From positions 248,001-312,000 of the forward strand of contig NZ_JAKMUU010000002.1 of assembly GCF_027570035.1 (NCBI RefSeq): a stretch of DNA of 64,000 nt, given 5' to 3'. Made by a program: the position numbers and the translations under genes. The notes under the pieces are model-generated. The model made no database searches, was not told the DNA's origin, and was given only the letters and a program-made list of their open reading frames with translations. This stretch comes from Corynebacterium curieae. GTDB lineage: Bacteria; Actinomycetota; Actinomycetes; Mycobacteriales; Mycobacteriaceae. This document shows, piece by piece, positions 53,002 through 61,784 of the stretch (within the stretch, counting starts at the first letter, position 1; every line of letters starts with the position of its first letter).

Positions 53002-54369
53002 TTACAGCAGTAAAAGACTCGAACCAGTCATAACAATGAATCCAACCGCGACTGGCAGAAGTGTGCGCCGTACAAGCTCAGTTGCCGAAATACCAACGCC
53101 TCCGGCTACTGAAATGATGACGCCTGAGACTGGCGAAACGGAACGGAAAAGCCCACTGGCGAACTCCATCGGAGTGATAATTGCCGCAGCAGAGCTACCG
53201 AGTTCCCGGCTAACCTGCGGCACAAGGCTAGAAAAAGCAGAGAAAGCGCCCACGCCAGAACCGGTAAGCAAAGTTACGATACCAACAATAATGGTGAAAA
53301 GAATTGTAATGACAATTGCACCAGCACCCAATTTCTGACCACTGTCAATGAGCATCTGAATTGCACCAGTGGCCGTGAGACCGTTGGCAAAAATTTGTGC
53401 AGCAATAATGAGTGCTACAACTCCCCCAAACATCTTACCCATTCCTGTAAAGAAAGCCGTGGCATCCTGTGTCGCAGCGATAAAGGAACGGTGCCGTATG
53501 CATTCACACACCATCGCTAGAAGCCAGACTATTAAAAAGGCTCCCACGGTTGTTAACTCAACGCTGTCATTTACCAACGGGCTAAAGAAAACTAACAGGA
53601 CAATTGGAAGTGCCAAAAACAGTCCATAGAAACGCGGTCCTGCGTCACCGGAGCTACCACCTAAAACATTGGAGTCCTGATATTTCTCAAGGCCACGCTT
53701 ATCGTAGTATCGCTGCACAAAGTAGTGCGTAACAGCAATTGCAATTGCTGTAGGGATAGCAACCACAAGTTGGTTTTGCACAAAATATACAACTGGCGAG
53801 AGCTCAATCGTCTTTGCTGCCAAGACCGAGGTACCTGAGGCCGGCCCCATTGGTAATGCAGAAGCTGTAGCAATTACCGCGCCCGCGGCAGCTGGACTCA
53901 CCCCAGCTGTTTTTAGCACCGGTAGCAAAAGCACCATTAGAAGAATAGCTAGTCCAGCGGCGCTAGGAATAAACATGAAAAGAACAACACCCAAGAAATA
54001 CGTGCCAATCAAAATCACATAAGGGTGCTGAAACCTTGAAATGGGCGCCGCCAATGCTTCTACCAACGCTTGGGAAGCCCCAATCTTGTTCATATACGCA
54101 GAGAACCCACCAGCTGCCATAATAATCAAGCCAACACTCGTAAGCTGACTTCCTGCCACACTTTCAAAGATTCCAATAACATCTAACCAGCGGGAGCCTG
54201 TCGTTTCTTCCGGCTTCAATACGTCAAAATCCGGCTGGCAAGCAGTTGACACTGCTATCAATAAGAAACCAGCAAGCAGCAAAATAATAACTGGCTTATG
54301 CCCCCTAACCAATAAATACCCTGCCCCAACGGTCACCACTAGAGCCAATAGCGCAAGAAAGACACTCAT
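53002..54369 (-). CDS. dcuC: DcuC-family C4-dicarboxylate transporter
   Basis: A 455-residue membrane permease with about 12 helices. TASALPMGPASGTSVLAAKTI and TPMEFASGLFRSVSPVSGVIISVAGG are typical of DcuC/TRAP-like carriers with two pseudo-symmetric halves. DcuC exports succinate or exchanges C4-dicarboxylates in E. coli; here the direction is unknown. It precedes the lyase by 44 bp on the same strand. The promoter region upstream (54370-54540) carries two copies of a 17-bp motif. Sequence is AT-rich (28 of 60 bases G+C at 53701-53760, hand count). Confidence 0.83.
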   Translation of the reverse strand: MSVFLALLALVVTVGAGYLLVRGHKPVIILLLAGFLLIAVSTACQPDFDVLKPEETTGSRWLDVIGIFESVAGSQLTSVGLIIMAAGGFSAYMNKIGASQALVEALAAPISRFQHPYVILIGTYFLGVVLFMFIPSAAGLAILLMVLLLPVLKTAGVSPAAAGAVIATASALPMGPASGTSVLAAKTIELSPVVYFVQNQLVVAIPTAIAIAVTHYFVQRYYDKRGLEKYQDSNVLGGSSGDAGPRFYGLFLALPIVLLVFFSPLVNDSVELTTVGAFLIVWLLAMVCECIRHRSFIAATQDATAFFTGMGKMFGGVVALIIAAQIFANGLTATGAIQMLIDSGQKLGAGAIVITILFTIIVGIVTLLTGSGVGAFSAFSSLVPQVSRELGSSAAAIITPMEFASGLFRSVSPVSGVIISVAGGVGISATELVRRTLLPVAVGFIVMTGSSLLLL

Positions 54370-54400
54370 TCAAATCCTTTCGCCTCACACCCGAAACAAT

Positions 54401-54448
54401 GTTACTTTTCCATCACTGGAAAGCACTTCGTGTTACTATAATATCACT
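54401..54448. promoter_or_regulatory. dcuC promoter with tandem GTTACT-N5-ATCACT motifs
   Basis: GTTACTTTTCCATCACT (54401-54417) and GTTACTATAATATCACT (54432-54448) start 31 bp apart, about three helical turns. On the minus strand each contains two AGTRAY half-sites spaced 11 bp. The second contains a -10-like TATAGT for dcuC. Likely binding sites of the RpiR regulator. Confidence 0.5.
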
Positions 54449-54475
54449 CCTGGTGTGACGCATTCTCACGTCCTA

Positions 54476-54493
54476 GAAATATTTGAAATATCT
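54476..54493. repeat. Tandem 9-bp repeat upstream of dcuC
   Basis: GAAATATTT followed by GAAATATCT, adjacent, 8 of 9 identical. It lies about 110 bp upstream of dcuC and may be an additional activator site; function unknown. Confidence 0.35.
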
Positions 54494-54605
54494 CACCGGA
54501 GGTCAGGGGAACAGTTGTGGTAAATTTTCTCCTAAACTAGAGTTTCCGTTGTCCATGGTTTATACCTACCCTTAGTTATTCCCAGAAAGGTTCGTGCATT
54601 TCACC

Positions 54606-55094
54606 ATGCTCAAGGGATTTAAAGACTTCATTATGCGCGGCAACGTCATCGAACTTGCCACCGCAGTCATCATCGGCTCCGCCTTCACCGCGATCGTCAC
54701 CGCCGTTACTGACTCCATCATCCAGCCGATCATCAATTCCCTTGGCTCTGCTGAGGTGGACGGCCTAGGCTTCCAGATCACCGACAACAAGAACACCCTT
54801 GTGGACTTCGGCGCTGTAATCACCGCAGCGATTAACTTCCTCATCATCGCCGCAGTGGTCTACTTCCTCATCGTTATGCCGATCAACAAGCTCACCGAGG
54901 CTGCTAAGCGCCGCCAAGGTGTAGACCCTGAGGCTCCGGCACCAACCTCCGAGGAACTGCTTGCAGAAATCCGCGATCTGCTGGAGGCACAAAAGGCTTC
55001 CACCAATGGTATTTCGGGCACCGGTGCTACCGGTTCTACCGCCACCGATACCGATACCAATTTCGGCTCCGCTGGTGGTCGCCACCAGGCCTAA
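54606..55094 (+). CDS. mscL: Large-conductance mechanosensitive channel
   Basis: MscL is an emergency valve for osmotic downshock, 162 residues. MLKGFKDFIMRGNVIELATAVIIGSAF contains the amphipathic N-helix and TM1. TM2 is INFLIIAAVVYFLIVMPINKL. The C-terminal cytoplasmic helix is followed by an unusual Thr/Gly-rich tail (STNGISGTGATGSTATDTD). The start is ATG 54606; AGAAAGG is 15 nt upstream, and GTG 54594 is too close to it. The pairing with betP in the same window covers both osmotic directions. Confidence 0.93.
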   Translation: MLKGFKDFIMRGNVIELATAVIIGSAFTAIVTAVTDSIIQPIINSLGSAEVDGLGFQITDNKNTLVDFGAVITAAINFLIIAAVVYFLIVMPINKLTEAAKRRQGVDPEAPAPTSEELLAEIRDLLEAQKASTNGISGTGATGSTATDTDTNFGSAGGRHQA

Positions 55095-55115
55095 TACTCG
55101 GCAATACGCAGCGTG

Positions 55116-55158
55116 AAGCCCGCGGTTATAACTTCTCCAGAAGCGATACCGCGGGCTT
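55116..55158 (+). terminator. mscL terminator
   Basis: AAGCCCGCGGT (55116-55126) pairs with ACCGCGGGCTT (55148-55158); inside is a smaller CTTCT/AGAAG stem. TTGTTGT follows. Confidence 0.8.
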
Positions 55159-55234
55159 TTGTTGTACCTCGTGCATTTCCCTTTGTCCTCGGCCCCATCT
55201 AGCCCATGCCTGTGAGGCCGACCCCTCAGGTCGA

Positions 55235-55465
55235 TTATCCGCCGTAGTGCGGGGGCTGGTTTTCTCTGTAGAATTGCTCACCTCGCTGGGCGGACTCCCC
55301 CTCCTCTGGTTCTGCTCCGGGGGATGCATCCACATCATCCACCGCGACTATGCGTTCTTCATCAGCGCCGGCAGCAGCGCCTCCTCCTGGCTGATCAGCA
55401 CTGCGATCATAGTCAGCAGCGTCCGATTGGCGGAATACGCGCCGGCGATTAGCACGGGATGTCAT
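55235..55465 (-). CDS. Small conserved-looking protein ending PPHYGG
   Basis: A 76-residue hydrophilic protein directly downstream of mog (15 nt after its stop), with weak Shine-Dalgarno AGG 7 nt before the ATG. It begins with an Arg-rich stretch (SRANRRRVF), has a Gly/Ala/Glu-rich middle, and ends FYRENQPPHYGG. I recall similar short C-termini in small actinobacterial proteins at this locus, but the family has no known function. No membrane segment. The region 55159-55234 shows no gene. Confidence 0.6.
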   Translation of the reverse strand: MTSRANRRRVFRQSDAADYDRSADQPGGGAAAGADEERIVAVDDVDASPGAEPEEGESAQRGEQFYRENQPPHYGG

Positions 55466-55480
55466 AGTTAAACCTGGCAG

Positions 55481-56089
55481 TTATTGGACGCTGGATTGCT
55501 GCAGCTGGTCAATGAGGTGGTGCACCAATGGCGCTAAGGTAGCCATGCCGTCGCGTACCGCCGCACGCGACGGAGCGAGGTTGACCACTACGGTGGAGCC
55601 AGAAACGCCCGACAGACCACGAGAGGTGCAGGCATCGACCGCACCGCAGGCTTGGCCGGAAGAACGCAGCGCCTGAGCCACGCCGGGAACCATCTTGTCG
55701 ATGACCGAACGGGTGGCCTCTGGGGTTTTATCGCGCGGGCCTACTCCAGTGCCACCGACGGTCAGGACTAGGTCCACGCCGCCTACCACGGCAGTCTCTA
55801 TAGCTTGGCGGATCTTGGACTTCTTGGAACGCACGACGATGGCGCCGTCCACGCGGAAATTTGCCTCCGCGAGCAGCTCATTTACCAGTTGGGAGGTGCT
55901 ATCGGATTGCTCACCAGGGTGGTCGGTGACGATTACGATTAGGGCGCGGCGCGGGGCCGCCACGCTATCTTCCTGCTCGCTCGCCAGCAGGAAGGCATCA
56001 TCTGGCTCGGCTACATCCATCAAGGAATCATGCTTGTTCTCGCCCTCCGGCTGTGCGGAGTCGGTCAAGTCGTGCTGCGAATCTGGCAT
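55481..56089 (-). CDS. mog: MogA/MoaB-family molybdopterin protein
   Basis: A 202-residue protein that binds molybdopterin; MogA adenylylates it in molybdenum cofactor synthesis. The signature LTVGGTGVGPRDKTPEATRSVID is intact, followed by SRGLSGVSGSTVVVNLAPSRAAV. It has an acidic N-terminal extension of about 45 residues without a known domain. The position between htrA and mscL equals mycobacterial moaB2. Together with glp, it shows that molybdenum-cofactor-like proteins in this window neighbour envelope genes rather than Moco enzymes. Confidence 0.88.
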   Translation of the reverse strand: MPDSQHDLTDSAQPEGENKHDSLMDVAEPDDAFLLASEQEDSVAAPRRALIVIVTDHPGEQSDSTSQLVNELLAEANFRVDGAIVVRSKKSKIRQAIETAVVGGVDLVLTVGGTGVGPRDKTPEATRSVIDKMVPGVAQALRSSGQACGAVDACTSRGLSGVSGSTVVVNLAPSRAAVRDGMATLAPLVHHLIDQLQQSSVQ

Positions 56090-56174
56090 TATTCTCCTTA
56101 AATTAAGGCAGTACGGCCTTTCGGCGGGGTGAGGTAGGGCGCATTCAGCACCTAAAGAGGTCTTGCACAGTAAT

Positions 56175-57587
56175 TTACTCGCCGGAGAGGGTTACCTCTA
56201 CCTGACGGGAATCATCCGAGCCTTCACGGGTAACCTCCAAGGTCACGGTCGCGCCAAAGTCCTGGGAACGTGCCGCTGCGATTAGCGCATCGGCATTTTC
56301 AATCAGACGATCATTGACTCGGGTGACAATATCGCCTTCTTTCAGCCCCGCCTTGTCCGCTGGACCGCCAGGCTCAACTTCGGCTATACGGGCGCCATTT
56401 CCATCATCGCGCGCTAGCACCTTCACGCCAAGAGTGGGGTGAGTTACCTTGCCGTCGTTAATGAGCTCATCAGCCATGCGCTTAGCAAAGTTGGATGGGA
56501 TAGCAAAGCCCAAGCCAATGGAACCGCCCTCGCCGGTGGAGTTACTAGACAATGAGGCAATCATGGAGTTCATACCCACAATATTGCCGTCCCGATCAAC
56601 CAAGGGGCCGCCGGAGTTACCTGGGTTAACCGCGGCGTCGGTTTGGATGGCGTCGATCAGCGAGGACTCGCCACCCTCCTGGGAAGCACGCACTGGACGA
56701 TTCTTGGCGGAAACAATGCCGGAGGTCACCGTCGCATTCAGGCCCAAGGGTGAGCCGACGGCCACAACTTCTTGGCCCACGGCCACTGAATCGGAATCAC
56801 CGAACTGCAGGAAAGGCAGGTCCTTAACATCCTTAATCTTCACAATCGCCACATCCGTATTGGCATCGGAGGCAACAACCTCTGCATCATGCTTGCTGCC
56901 ATCGTTCATGGTTACCTGCATCATCCCGCCATGCTCCGCACCGGCGACTACGTGATGGTTGGTCAATACGTACCCATCCGGGGAAATCACAGAGCCGGAG
57001 CCTTCTGCCCCACCAGACCGAGTCACCGTCTGGATGGAGACGACAGCAGGCAGCACCTTCGAAGCCACCTCTTCAACGGACCCCTCTTCCGGCTCCTTGC
57101 CGGTACTGTTTGCCGTGGGTTGCGCCTTGAGCGCCTCATTGACCACCGAGGTGTCGTTATTGCCACCGGAATTTAGTCCCACGATAGCGCCAGCGATTGA
57201 GCCTGCGGCAATCGCTGCTACAGCGGCCAAAGCGGTAGCAGCACCGAGCCCAATCTTCTTCTTTTGCTGCGGCTGTGGGGGCAGTGGGGTGACCATCGGA
57301 CCCTCCTGTCCCTGGCCTTGAAAATCCTGTGCCTGCGGTCCGTACTGCCGCTGCGACGGCACACCCTGCGGGCCTGGCATGCTTGCCCCAGTTCCTTCGG
57401 CACCACCACGGGGCTGGTTCCAGCCTTGTGAATAGGAGCCAGTCTCGTGCGCCTGTGCGCCAGCGTTCGACTGCTCAGACTCTTCAAAGTTCGGACCACC
57501 TTGAATCGGCTCGGCCCGACCCGGGCCTTCCTGGAACGAGCCCTCCTGGGAAGTTCCATCAAAGCCGCGGTAATCGTCATTCCTCAT
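56175..57587 (-). CDS. htrA: HtrA/DegP-like serine protease with PDZ domain
   Basis: A membrane-anchored envelope quality-control protease, 470 residues. The cytoplasmic N-terminus (about 100 residues) is Gln/Gly/Pro-rich and disordered; one helix follows (GAATALAAVAAIAAGSIAGAIVGL). The protease domain has the triad in LTNHHVVAG, TDVAIVKIK and NPGNSGGPL. A PDZ domain closes the protein (GPADKAGLKEGDIVTRVNDR). ATG 57587 is chosen; ATG 57593 and GTG 57611 are alternatives in frame. It lies downstream of mprAB and is expected to be a target of MprA, as pepD is in mycobacteria. Confidence 0.92.
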   Translation of the reverse strand: MRNDDYRGFDGTSQEGSFQEGPGRAEPIQGGPNFEESEQSNAGAQAHETGSYSQGWNQPRGGAEGTGASMPGPQGVPSQRQYGPQAQDFQGQGQEGPMVTPLPPQPQQKKKIGLGAATALAAVAAIAAGSIAGAIVGLNSGGNNDTSVVNEALKAQPTANSTGKEPEEGSVEEVASKVLPAVVSIQTVTRSGGAEGSGSVISPDGYVLTNHHVVAGAEHGGMMQVTMNDGSKHDAEVVASDANTDVAIVKIKDVKDLPFLQFGDSDSVAVGQEVVAVGSPLGLNATVTSGIVSAKNRPVRASQEGGESSLIDAIQTDAAVNPGNSGGPLVDRDGNIVGMNSMIASLSSNSTGEGGSIGLGFAIPSNFAKRMADELINDGKVTHPTLGVKVLARDDGNGARIAEVEPGGPADKAGLKEGDIVTRVNDRLIENADALIAAARSQDFGATVTLEVTREGSDDSRQVEVTLSGE

Positions 57588-57702
57588 GTTCATGAGAAAA
57601 CTATGCCTCACTTCGCTTGGTCAAGACTGATACTGTTCTGTAAACCTACTAGGAATTCCCGAAAGGTAGCTGTGTTACTTCACCAGTATAAATGGGCGCA
57701 TC

Positions 57703-59262
57703 CTACTCCTGATTAAACCAGCGCTGAGCAAAGATTTCGCCGCGATCGCTCGGGTCTTCTTTGGCTCCTGGTAGTTTATCTTGCGGATCCGCCAGTCCAT
57801 CCACAAATACCTCGCCTGATGCCGGCTTACCCGGCAAAATTACCTCCATGCGAGTTCCGCCATCATTGGACTCTTTAATCTTGATGGTTCCATCGTGACG
57901 CTCAATCACAGATTTAACAATGGCCAAGCCCAGGCCCGATCCCGGCATGGAGCGAGCCTCTGCAGACCTATAGAAGCGTTCGAAGACCTTCTCGCGCTCT
58001 TCGGGGGCAATGCCTGGGCCCGAGTCATCGAAGCGCAGACGAACTTCGCAGGAAGAAATTTGTTCCATGGATACCCGCACGGTGCCAGTAGCCGGCGACC
58101 ATTTGGCGGCATTGTCCATGAGATTAAGCGTGGCGCGCCCCAGCGCGAATGGGTCGCCCTCCAGCTCCCACGGTATAAAACGCACCAAGAACTCCACATC
58201 TGGTCGGCGGCGCCGAGCGCGCTCCAAAGAAGACATCATGACCTCGCACAAATCTACCGGCTCTGGTTCGCGCTCATTGCCATCTTCTCGCGCTAAGTCA
58301 ACGAGGTCCCCAATGAGCGTCGACAGTTCGTTCATCTGAGACATAACGTCATCTTCGAGGTCCTTGCGGTCTTCATCGCTCATGCCAAAGCCGCCACCAC
58401 TACGATTTAGCATCATCAATAGCTCAATATTGGTGCGCATGGACGTCAACGGAGTCTTCAACTCATGACCCGCATCGGCCACGAATTGCGACTGTTGCGA
58501 GCGGGATTCCTGCAGCGCCTCAAGCATCTGATTGAAGGAGGTGGTCAATTGCGCCATTTCATCGTTATTCGACACCTCAATAGGGCGCAGATCGTTGGTT
58601 TGCGTCACATAATCCACCGCGCGCTTAAGTCGGGCGATGGGCTGCATACCAGTCTTGGAAACGATAAGGCCGGCGAAAATCGCCAGCACGATTCCGAGGG
58701 CAACGATGGTGAGAAGCACAGTTCCCAAAATGGCGATGATCTCTTGGGTAGGGGCAAGCGACTCTGCTACCACAACGGTAGCTCCTAGGTCATGCCGCTT
58801 AGCCAAAACGCGCTCGCCACCGACGGTACGCACAGATGTTTCTGAGTAGTCTTCCGTTCGGTGGAAATCTCCGCCCTCGGGAATGGTGTCGCCATAGGAA
58901 AAGCTTACAGAGGGAGGTGAAAGGGCGACCCGAGTGCCAGGGTTATAGGACTTAAAGTCCCCAATTTCGCGGTCGATATCATCCATAAACCGCGGGTCTT
59001 GGCTCTGCCGCAAAAGGACATCGGCTTTAGCCTCTAGGCGGTCGTCCACCGAGGCTGTCAGGGACATAGATACTACCCAGTACGTTGCCAATGTCATCAG
59101 AGCAACTGCAACAGCAACGACAAGGCCAGTAACAGTAGCTAGGCGCCACCTCAGTGGCGCCCGTGAGGCCCAACTCCCCTGACGATCAGCGAATTCGGTT
59201 AGAGGAGTGGACTGTACTTTCCCGGAAGCCACCGCAGGAGAGGCGGGCTTCCTTAAAATCAC
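57703..59262 (-). CDS. mprB: Sensor histidine kinase MprB
   Basis: A 519-residue two-helix sensor of envelope stress. TM1 ([24 protein letters not shown]), an extracytoplasmic domain of about 110 residues, TM2 ([27 protein letters not shown]), HAMP, then the H-box [22 protein letters not shown] with the phosphorylated His. The N, G1 and G2 boxes ([33 protein letters not shown]) are intact. It overlaps mprA by the bases ATGA. The order mprA-mprB-htrA-mog-mscL is like mycobacteria. Confidence 0.93.
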   Translation of the reverse strand: MILRKPASPAVASGKVQSTPLTEFADRQGSWASRAPLRWRLATVTGLVVAVAVALMTLATYWVVSMSLTASVDDRLEAKADVLLRQSQDPRFMDDIDREIGDFKSYNPGTRVALSPPSVSFSYGDTIPEGGDFHRTEDYSETSVRTVGGERVLAKRHDLGATVVVAESLAPTQEIIAILGTVLLTIVALGIVLAIFAGLIVSKTGMQPIARLKRAVDYVTQTNDLRPIEVSNNDEMAQLTTSFNQMLEALQESRSQQSQFVADAGHELKTPLTSMRTNIELLMMLNRSGGGFGMSDEDRKDLEDDVMSQMNELSTLIGDLVDLAREDGNEREPEPVDLCEVMMSSLERARRRRPDVEFLVRFIPWELEGDPFALGRATLNLMDNAAKWSPATGTVRVSMEQISSCEVRLRFDDSGPGIAPEEREKVFERFYRSAEARSMPGSGLGLAIVKSVIERHDGTIKIKESNDGGTRMEVILPGKPASGEVFVDGLADPQDKLPGAKEDPSDRGEIFAQRWFNQE

Positions 59263-59957
59263 GGATTAGTCTCCCTCAAGACATACCCCACGCCGCGCAC
59301 AGTGTGGATGAGACGGGAATCGCTCTCGCCTTCCGTCTTTTTGCGCAGATAGCCAATGTAGACTTCTAGCGCATTGCCTGAAGTAGGGAAATCATAACCC
59401 CAGACTTCTTCTAGGATTTTGCTACGAGAGAGCACCTTGCGGGGGTTTTTCATGAGGAGCTGCAGCAAGGCAAATTCGGTGCGTGTTAGGGAAATCGCAC
59501 GATCGCCACGGCTTACTTCACGGGTATCAGCATCCAGCTCTAGATCTTCAAAGCTGAGCTTGCTCTCTATTGGGTCTTCAGCAGCAATGGAATCGGCAGA
59601 TGCGCGGCGCACCAAGGAGCGCACGCGAGCCAAAAGCTCTTCCAGCGCGAAAGGCTTCGGCAGGTAGTCATCGGCGCCAGCATCTAGGCCAGCCACGCGG
59701 TCTGACACTCCATCACGCGCGGTGAGGACAAGAATAGGACGATCCCACCCTTCACTACGCAGGGTGCGGCAGACCTCGAGTCCATCCATATTGGGCATCA
59801 TGACGTCCAGAATCAACAATTCCGGATTCTCAGAGCGCACCGTCTTCACGGCCTCCAAGCCGTCGTTAGCGGTTAGAACGTCGTAGCCGTTAAAACGTAG
59901 GGACCGGCGAAGCGATTCGCGGACAGCTTGTTCATCATCCACCACAAGGATTTTCAT
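59259..59957 (-). CDS. mprA: Response regulator MprA (OmpR family)
   Basis: A 232-residue regulator. The receiver has the acidic pocket (VVDDEQ), the phosphorylated Asp in [13 protein letters not shown], the switch Thr in VLTARD and the Lys in [15 protein letters not shown]. The C-terminal winged helix has [32 protein letters not shown]. The region upstream contains a perfect 18-bp palindrome and tandem 10-bp repeats, probably the autoregulatory sites. Confidence 0.94.
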   Translation of the reverse strand: MKILVVDDEQAVRESLRRSLRFNGYDVLTANDGLEAVKTVRSENPELLILDVMMPNMDGLEVCRTLRSEGWDRPILVLTARDGVSDRVAGLDAGADDYLPKPFALEELLARVRSLVRRASADSIAAEDPIESKLSFEDLELDADTREVSRGDRAISLTRTEFALLQLLMKNPRKVLSRSKILEEVWGYDFPTSGNALEVYIGYLRKKTEGESDSRLIHTVRGVGYVLRETNP

Positions 59958-59981
59958 AGCCCTAATTATTACTGATAGCAG

Positions 59982-60043
59982 TCAACTTCATGAAGTTGAA
60001 AGCAATATTTACCCCCAAAGACCCCCAAATAAGTTTAAAACTT
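59982..60043. promoter_or_regulatory. mprA upstream operator region
   Basis: It holds a perfect 18-bp palindrome TCAACTTCATGAAGTTGA (59982-59999), tandem 10-mers ACCCCCAAAG and ACCCCCAAAT (60011-60030), and AAGTTTAAAACTT (60031-60043). OmpR-type regulators bind direct repeats of about 10-11 bp, so the 10-mers are the best MprA box candidates. Confidence 0.5.
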
Positions 60044-60072
60044 CCTTCAAACTAGTCCTCAAATAAATAAAT

Positions 60073-60105
60073 CCCCGTAGGCTCTCCTACTGAGACCATA
60101 CGGGG
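60073..60105 (-). terminator. rpmE2-rpmF terminator
   Basis: CCCCGTA (60073-60079) pairs with TACGGGG (60099-60105) with further inner pairing; on the minus strand ATTTATTTATTT follows. Confidence 0.8.
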
Positions 60106-60121
60106 AAGTGGCGGAGCAGGC

Positions 60122-60295
60122 TTAGAACTGCTCTACGTCAACCAGACCCAGCTTGGCTGCCTTAACCAGGCGGCGCGGGATACGGACGGTCTGGCCGTCG
60201 ATGGTGACTTCCTGGAGGGCTACGTTGTCAGCCTTCCACTGGGAGCGGCGTGCGTGGGTGTTCGCACGGGACTTCTTAAACTTAGGAGTTGCCAT
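60122..60295 (-). CDS. rpmF: 50S ribosomal protein L32
   Basis: A 57-residue ribosomal protein. The N-terminus [20 protein letters not shown] is the L32 signature. The cysteine zinc knuckle of other L32 proteins is absent, as in most actinobacterial copies. GGAGGAGAG precedes the ATG, and the gene follows rpmE2 by 15 nt. It is too short to show up in length-filtered gene lists. Terminator at 60073. Confidence 0.95.
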   Translation of the reverse strand: MATPKFKKSRANTHARRSQWKADNVALQEVTIDGQTVRIPRRLVKAAKLGLVDVEQF

Positions 60296-60310
60296 TTTCT
60301 ACTCTCCTCC

Positions 60311-60580
60311 TTACGCGTTCTTCTTCTTGCGGCGAGCCATGCCACCGAAGCGCTGGTTGAAGCGCTCGACGCGGCCGGCGGTATCCATAACGCGCTGTGC
60401 ACCAGTCCAGAACGGGTGGGACTCAGCGGTAACGTCAACGACGATCAGTGGGTACTCGTTGCCGTCTTCCCACTCCACGGTGCGGTCGGAGGAAGCGGTG
60501 GACTTGGTCAAAAAGGAGTGACCGGTACCAGCATCACGGAAGACTACCGGGTGGTAATCTGGGTGAATATCTTTCTTCAT
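60311..60580 (-). CDS. rpmE2: 50S ribosomal protein L31, type B (no zinc)
   Basis: An 89-residue L31 of type [25 protein letters not shown] begins the protein and no CxxC pair is present. Type B L31 replaces the zinc-binding copy when zinc is scarce. It is divergent from rpmB and is the first gene with rpmF. The TAA stop overlaps the rpmF Shine-Dalgarno. The leader upstream is structured. Confidence 0.95.
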   Translation of the reverse strand: MKKDIHPDYHPVVFRDAGTGHSFLTKSTASSDRTVEWEDGNEYPLIVVDVTAESHPFWTGAQRVMDTAGRVERFNQRFGGMARRKKKNA

Positions 60581-60715
60581 ATATATTCCCTCAGGGTTGG
60601 ACTACGGGTCGGTTCCACACGCATTCGGCATGGATCGTGCCCGAGTTGGGACGTACAGTTTTTACTCTGTCGACCCCGTACCGCGCGGTATGGGTCAACA
60701 ACCTGAATTATCCTA
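60581..60715 (-). promoter_or_regulatory. Structured leader of rpmE2, candidate L31 autoregulatory RNA
   Basis: On the minus strand TAGGAT (60715 to 60710) is a plausible -10 box, so the leader is about 120 nt. It begins with a hairpin (60699 to 60669): GTTGACCC pairs with GGGTCGAC around the palindrome TACCGCGCGGTA. L31 leaders specific to Corynebacteriaceae have been described by RNA motif searches; this assignment rests on position and structure, not a model search. Confidence 0.45.
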
Positions 60716-61056
60716 CAGTCAACTACCCCAGATGCGAAATCCCCAACCGGTGCCAACCACTCGTTTCACACGCGTTTCTTGCACCACGCTTGCCGACGCC
60801 CCGCAGGCAAATGCCACCCCAGCACGGCAAACAGGCCACAAACGATGGCGAGGAAGCGATTAGGTATTTTCCGCCCAAGGCTGTAAGATTTTCCCTTGCT
60901 GTTGTCAAAATATACGTTTTACGCCCCGTCTACTGGTGTTTGACGATGGCGCCGCACCAGCTCACACCTCACTTTCTGAGCACTGCCACCCTCACTCGGC
61001 AGTCGGCGTTCCATTGTTTATAGCCACGATGTGGGCGGCTAGGAGAAAGAAGACCC

Positions 61057-61293
61057 ATGTCGGCTATTTGCCAGGTAACGGGCCGCAAGCCGGAATTCGG
61101 CAAGCAGGTCTCGCACTCGCACCGCCGCACTTCGCGCCGTTGGAACCCCAACGTGCAGCGTCGTCGCTACTACCTGCCCTCTGAGGGCCGTACCATCACC
61201 CTGAATGTTTCCACCAAGGGCATGAAGATCATCGACCGCGATGGCATCGAGTCCGTTGTGGCTAAGATTCGCGCACGTGGGGAGAAGATTTAA
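61057..61293 (+). CDS. rpmB: 50S ribosomal protein L28, zinc-free form
   Basis: A 78-residue L28: [38 protein letters not shown]. Only one cysteine occurs, so the zinc-ribbon version is not encoded. AGGAGAAAG lies 7 nt before the ATG. The operon rpmB-rpmG-rpsN-rpsR begins here. The 476 bp between rpmE2 and rpmB hold two divergent promoters and show no additional ORF. Confidence 0.96.
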   Translation: MSAICQVTGRKPEFGKQVSHSHRRTSRRWNPNVQRRRYYLPSEGRTITLNVSTKGMKIIDRDGIESVVAKIRARGEKI

Positions 61294-61295
61294 GT

Positions 61296-61460
61296 ATGGC
61301 ACGTAACGATATCCGCCCAATCATCAAGCTGAAGTCCACTGCGGGCACCGGTTACACCTACGTGACCCGTAAGAACAAGCGCAACAACCCGGATCGCATC
61401 ACTCTAAAGAAGTTCGATCCGATTGCCCGCAAGCACGTCGAATTCCGCGAGGAGCGATAA
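61296..61460 (+). CDS. rpmG: 50S ribosomal protein L33, zinc-free form
   Basis: A 54-residue L33: [34 protein letters not shown]. None of the four zinc cysteines of the C+ form is present. The ATG is 2 bp after the rpmB stop. Too short for ordinary length cutoffs. Confidence 0.95.
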   Translation: MARNDIRPIIKLKSTAGTGYTYVTRKNKRNNPDRITLKKFDPIARKHVEFREER

Positions 61461-61463
61461 TCA

Positions 61464-61769
61464 ATGGCTAAGAAGTCCAAGATCGCTAAGAACGAGCAGC
61501 GCAAGGAAATCGTCGCCCGCTATGCGGAGCGTCGCGCTGAGCTCAAGAAGATCATCAAGAACCCGAACACCCCGGATGAGGAGCGCTTGGAGGCTCAGTT
61601 CGAGCTGAACCGTCAGCCTCGTGACGCTTCCCCAGCCCGCGTACGTAACCGTGACGCTGCCGATGGCCGCCCACGCGGTTACCTCCGCAAGTTCGGCCTG
61701 TCCCGTGTCCGTATGCGCGGCATGGCTCACCGTGGTGAGCTGCCGGGCGTTCGTAAGTCCAGCTGGTAA
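61464..61769 (+). CDS. rpsN: 30S ribosomal protein S14, zinc-free long form
   Basis: A 101-residue S14: [27 protein letters not shown] with the C-terminal [31 protein letters not shown]. The long (C-) form lacks the CxxC zinc knuckle of the short 61-residue S14. Three bp separate it from rpmG. Confidence 0.96.
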   Translation: MAKKSKIAKNEQRKEIVARYAERRAELKKIIKNPNTPDEERLEAQFELNRQPRDASPARVRNRDAADGRPRGYLRKFGLSRVRMRGMAHRGELPGVRKSSW

Positions 61770-61784
61770 AGGGGTAATTGCACA

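Noticed and set aside
54454-54470. GlxR-like TGTGA-N7-TCACG upstream of dcuC
   Set aside because: Spacer is 7 instead of 6 and the last base differs; weaker than the site at 34139.
60723-60908. Minus-strand ORF of 61 codons between rpmE2 and rpmB
   Set aside because: No ribosome binding site, no homology pattern, and it overlaps the divergent promoter region.
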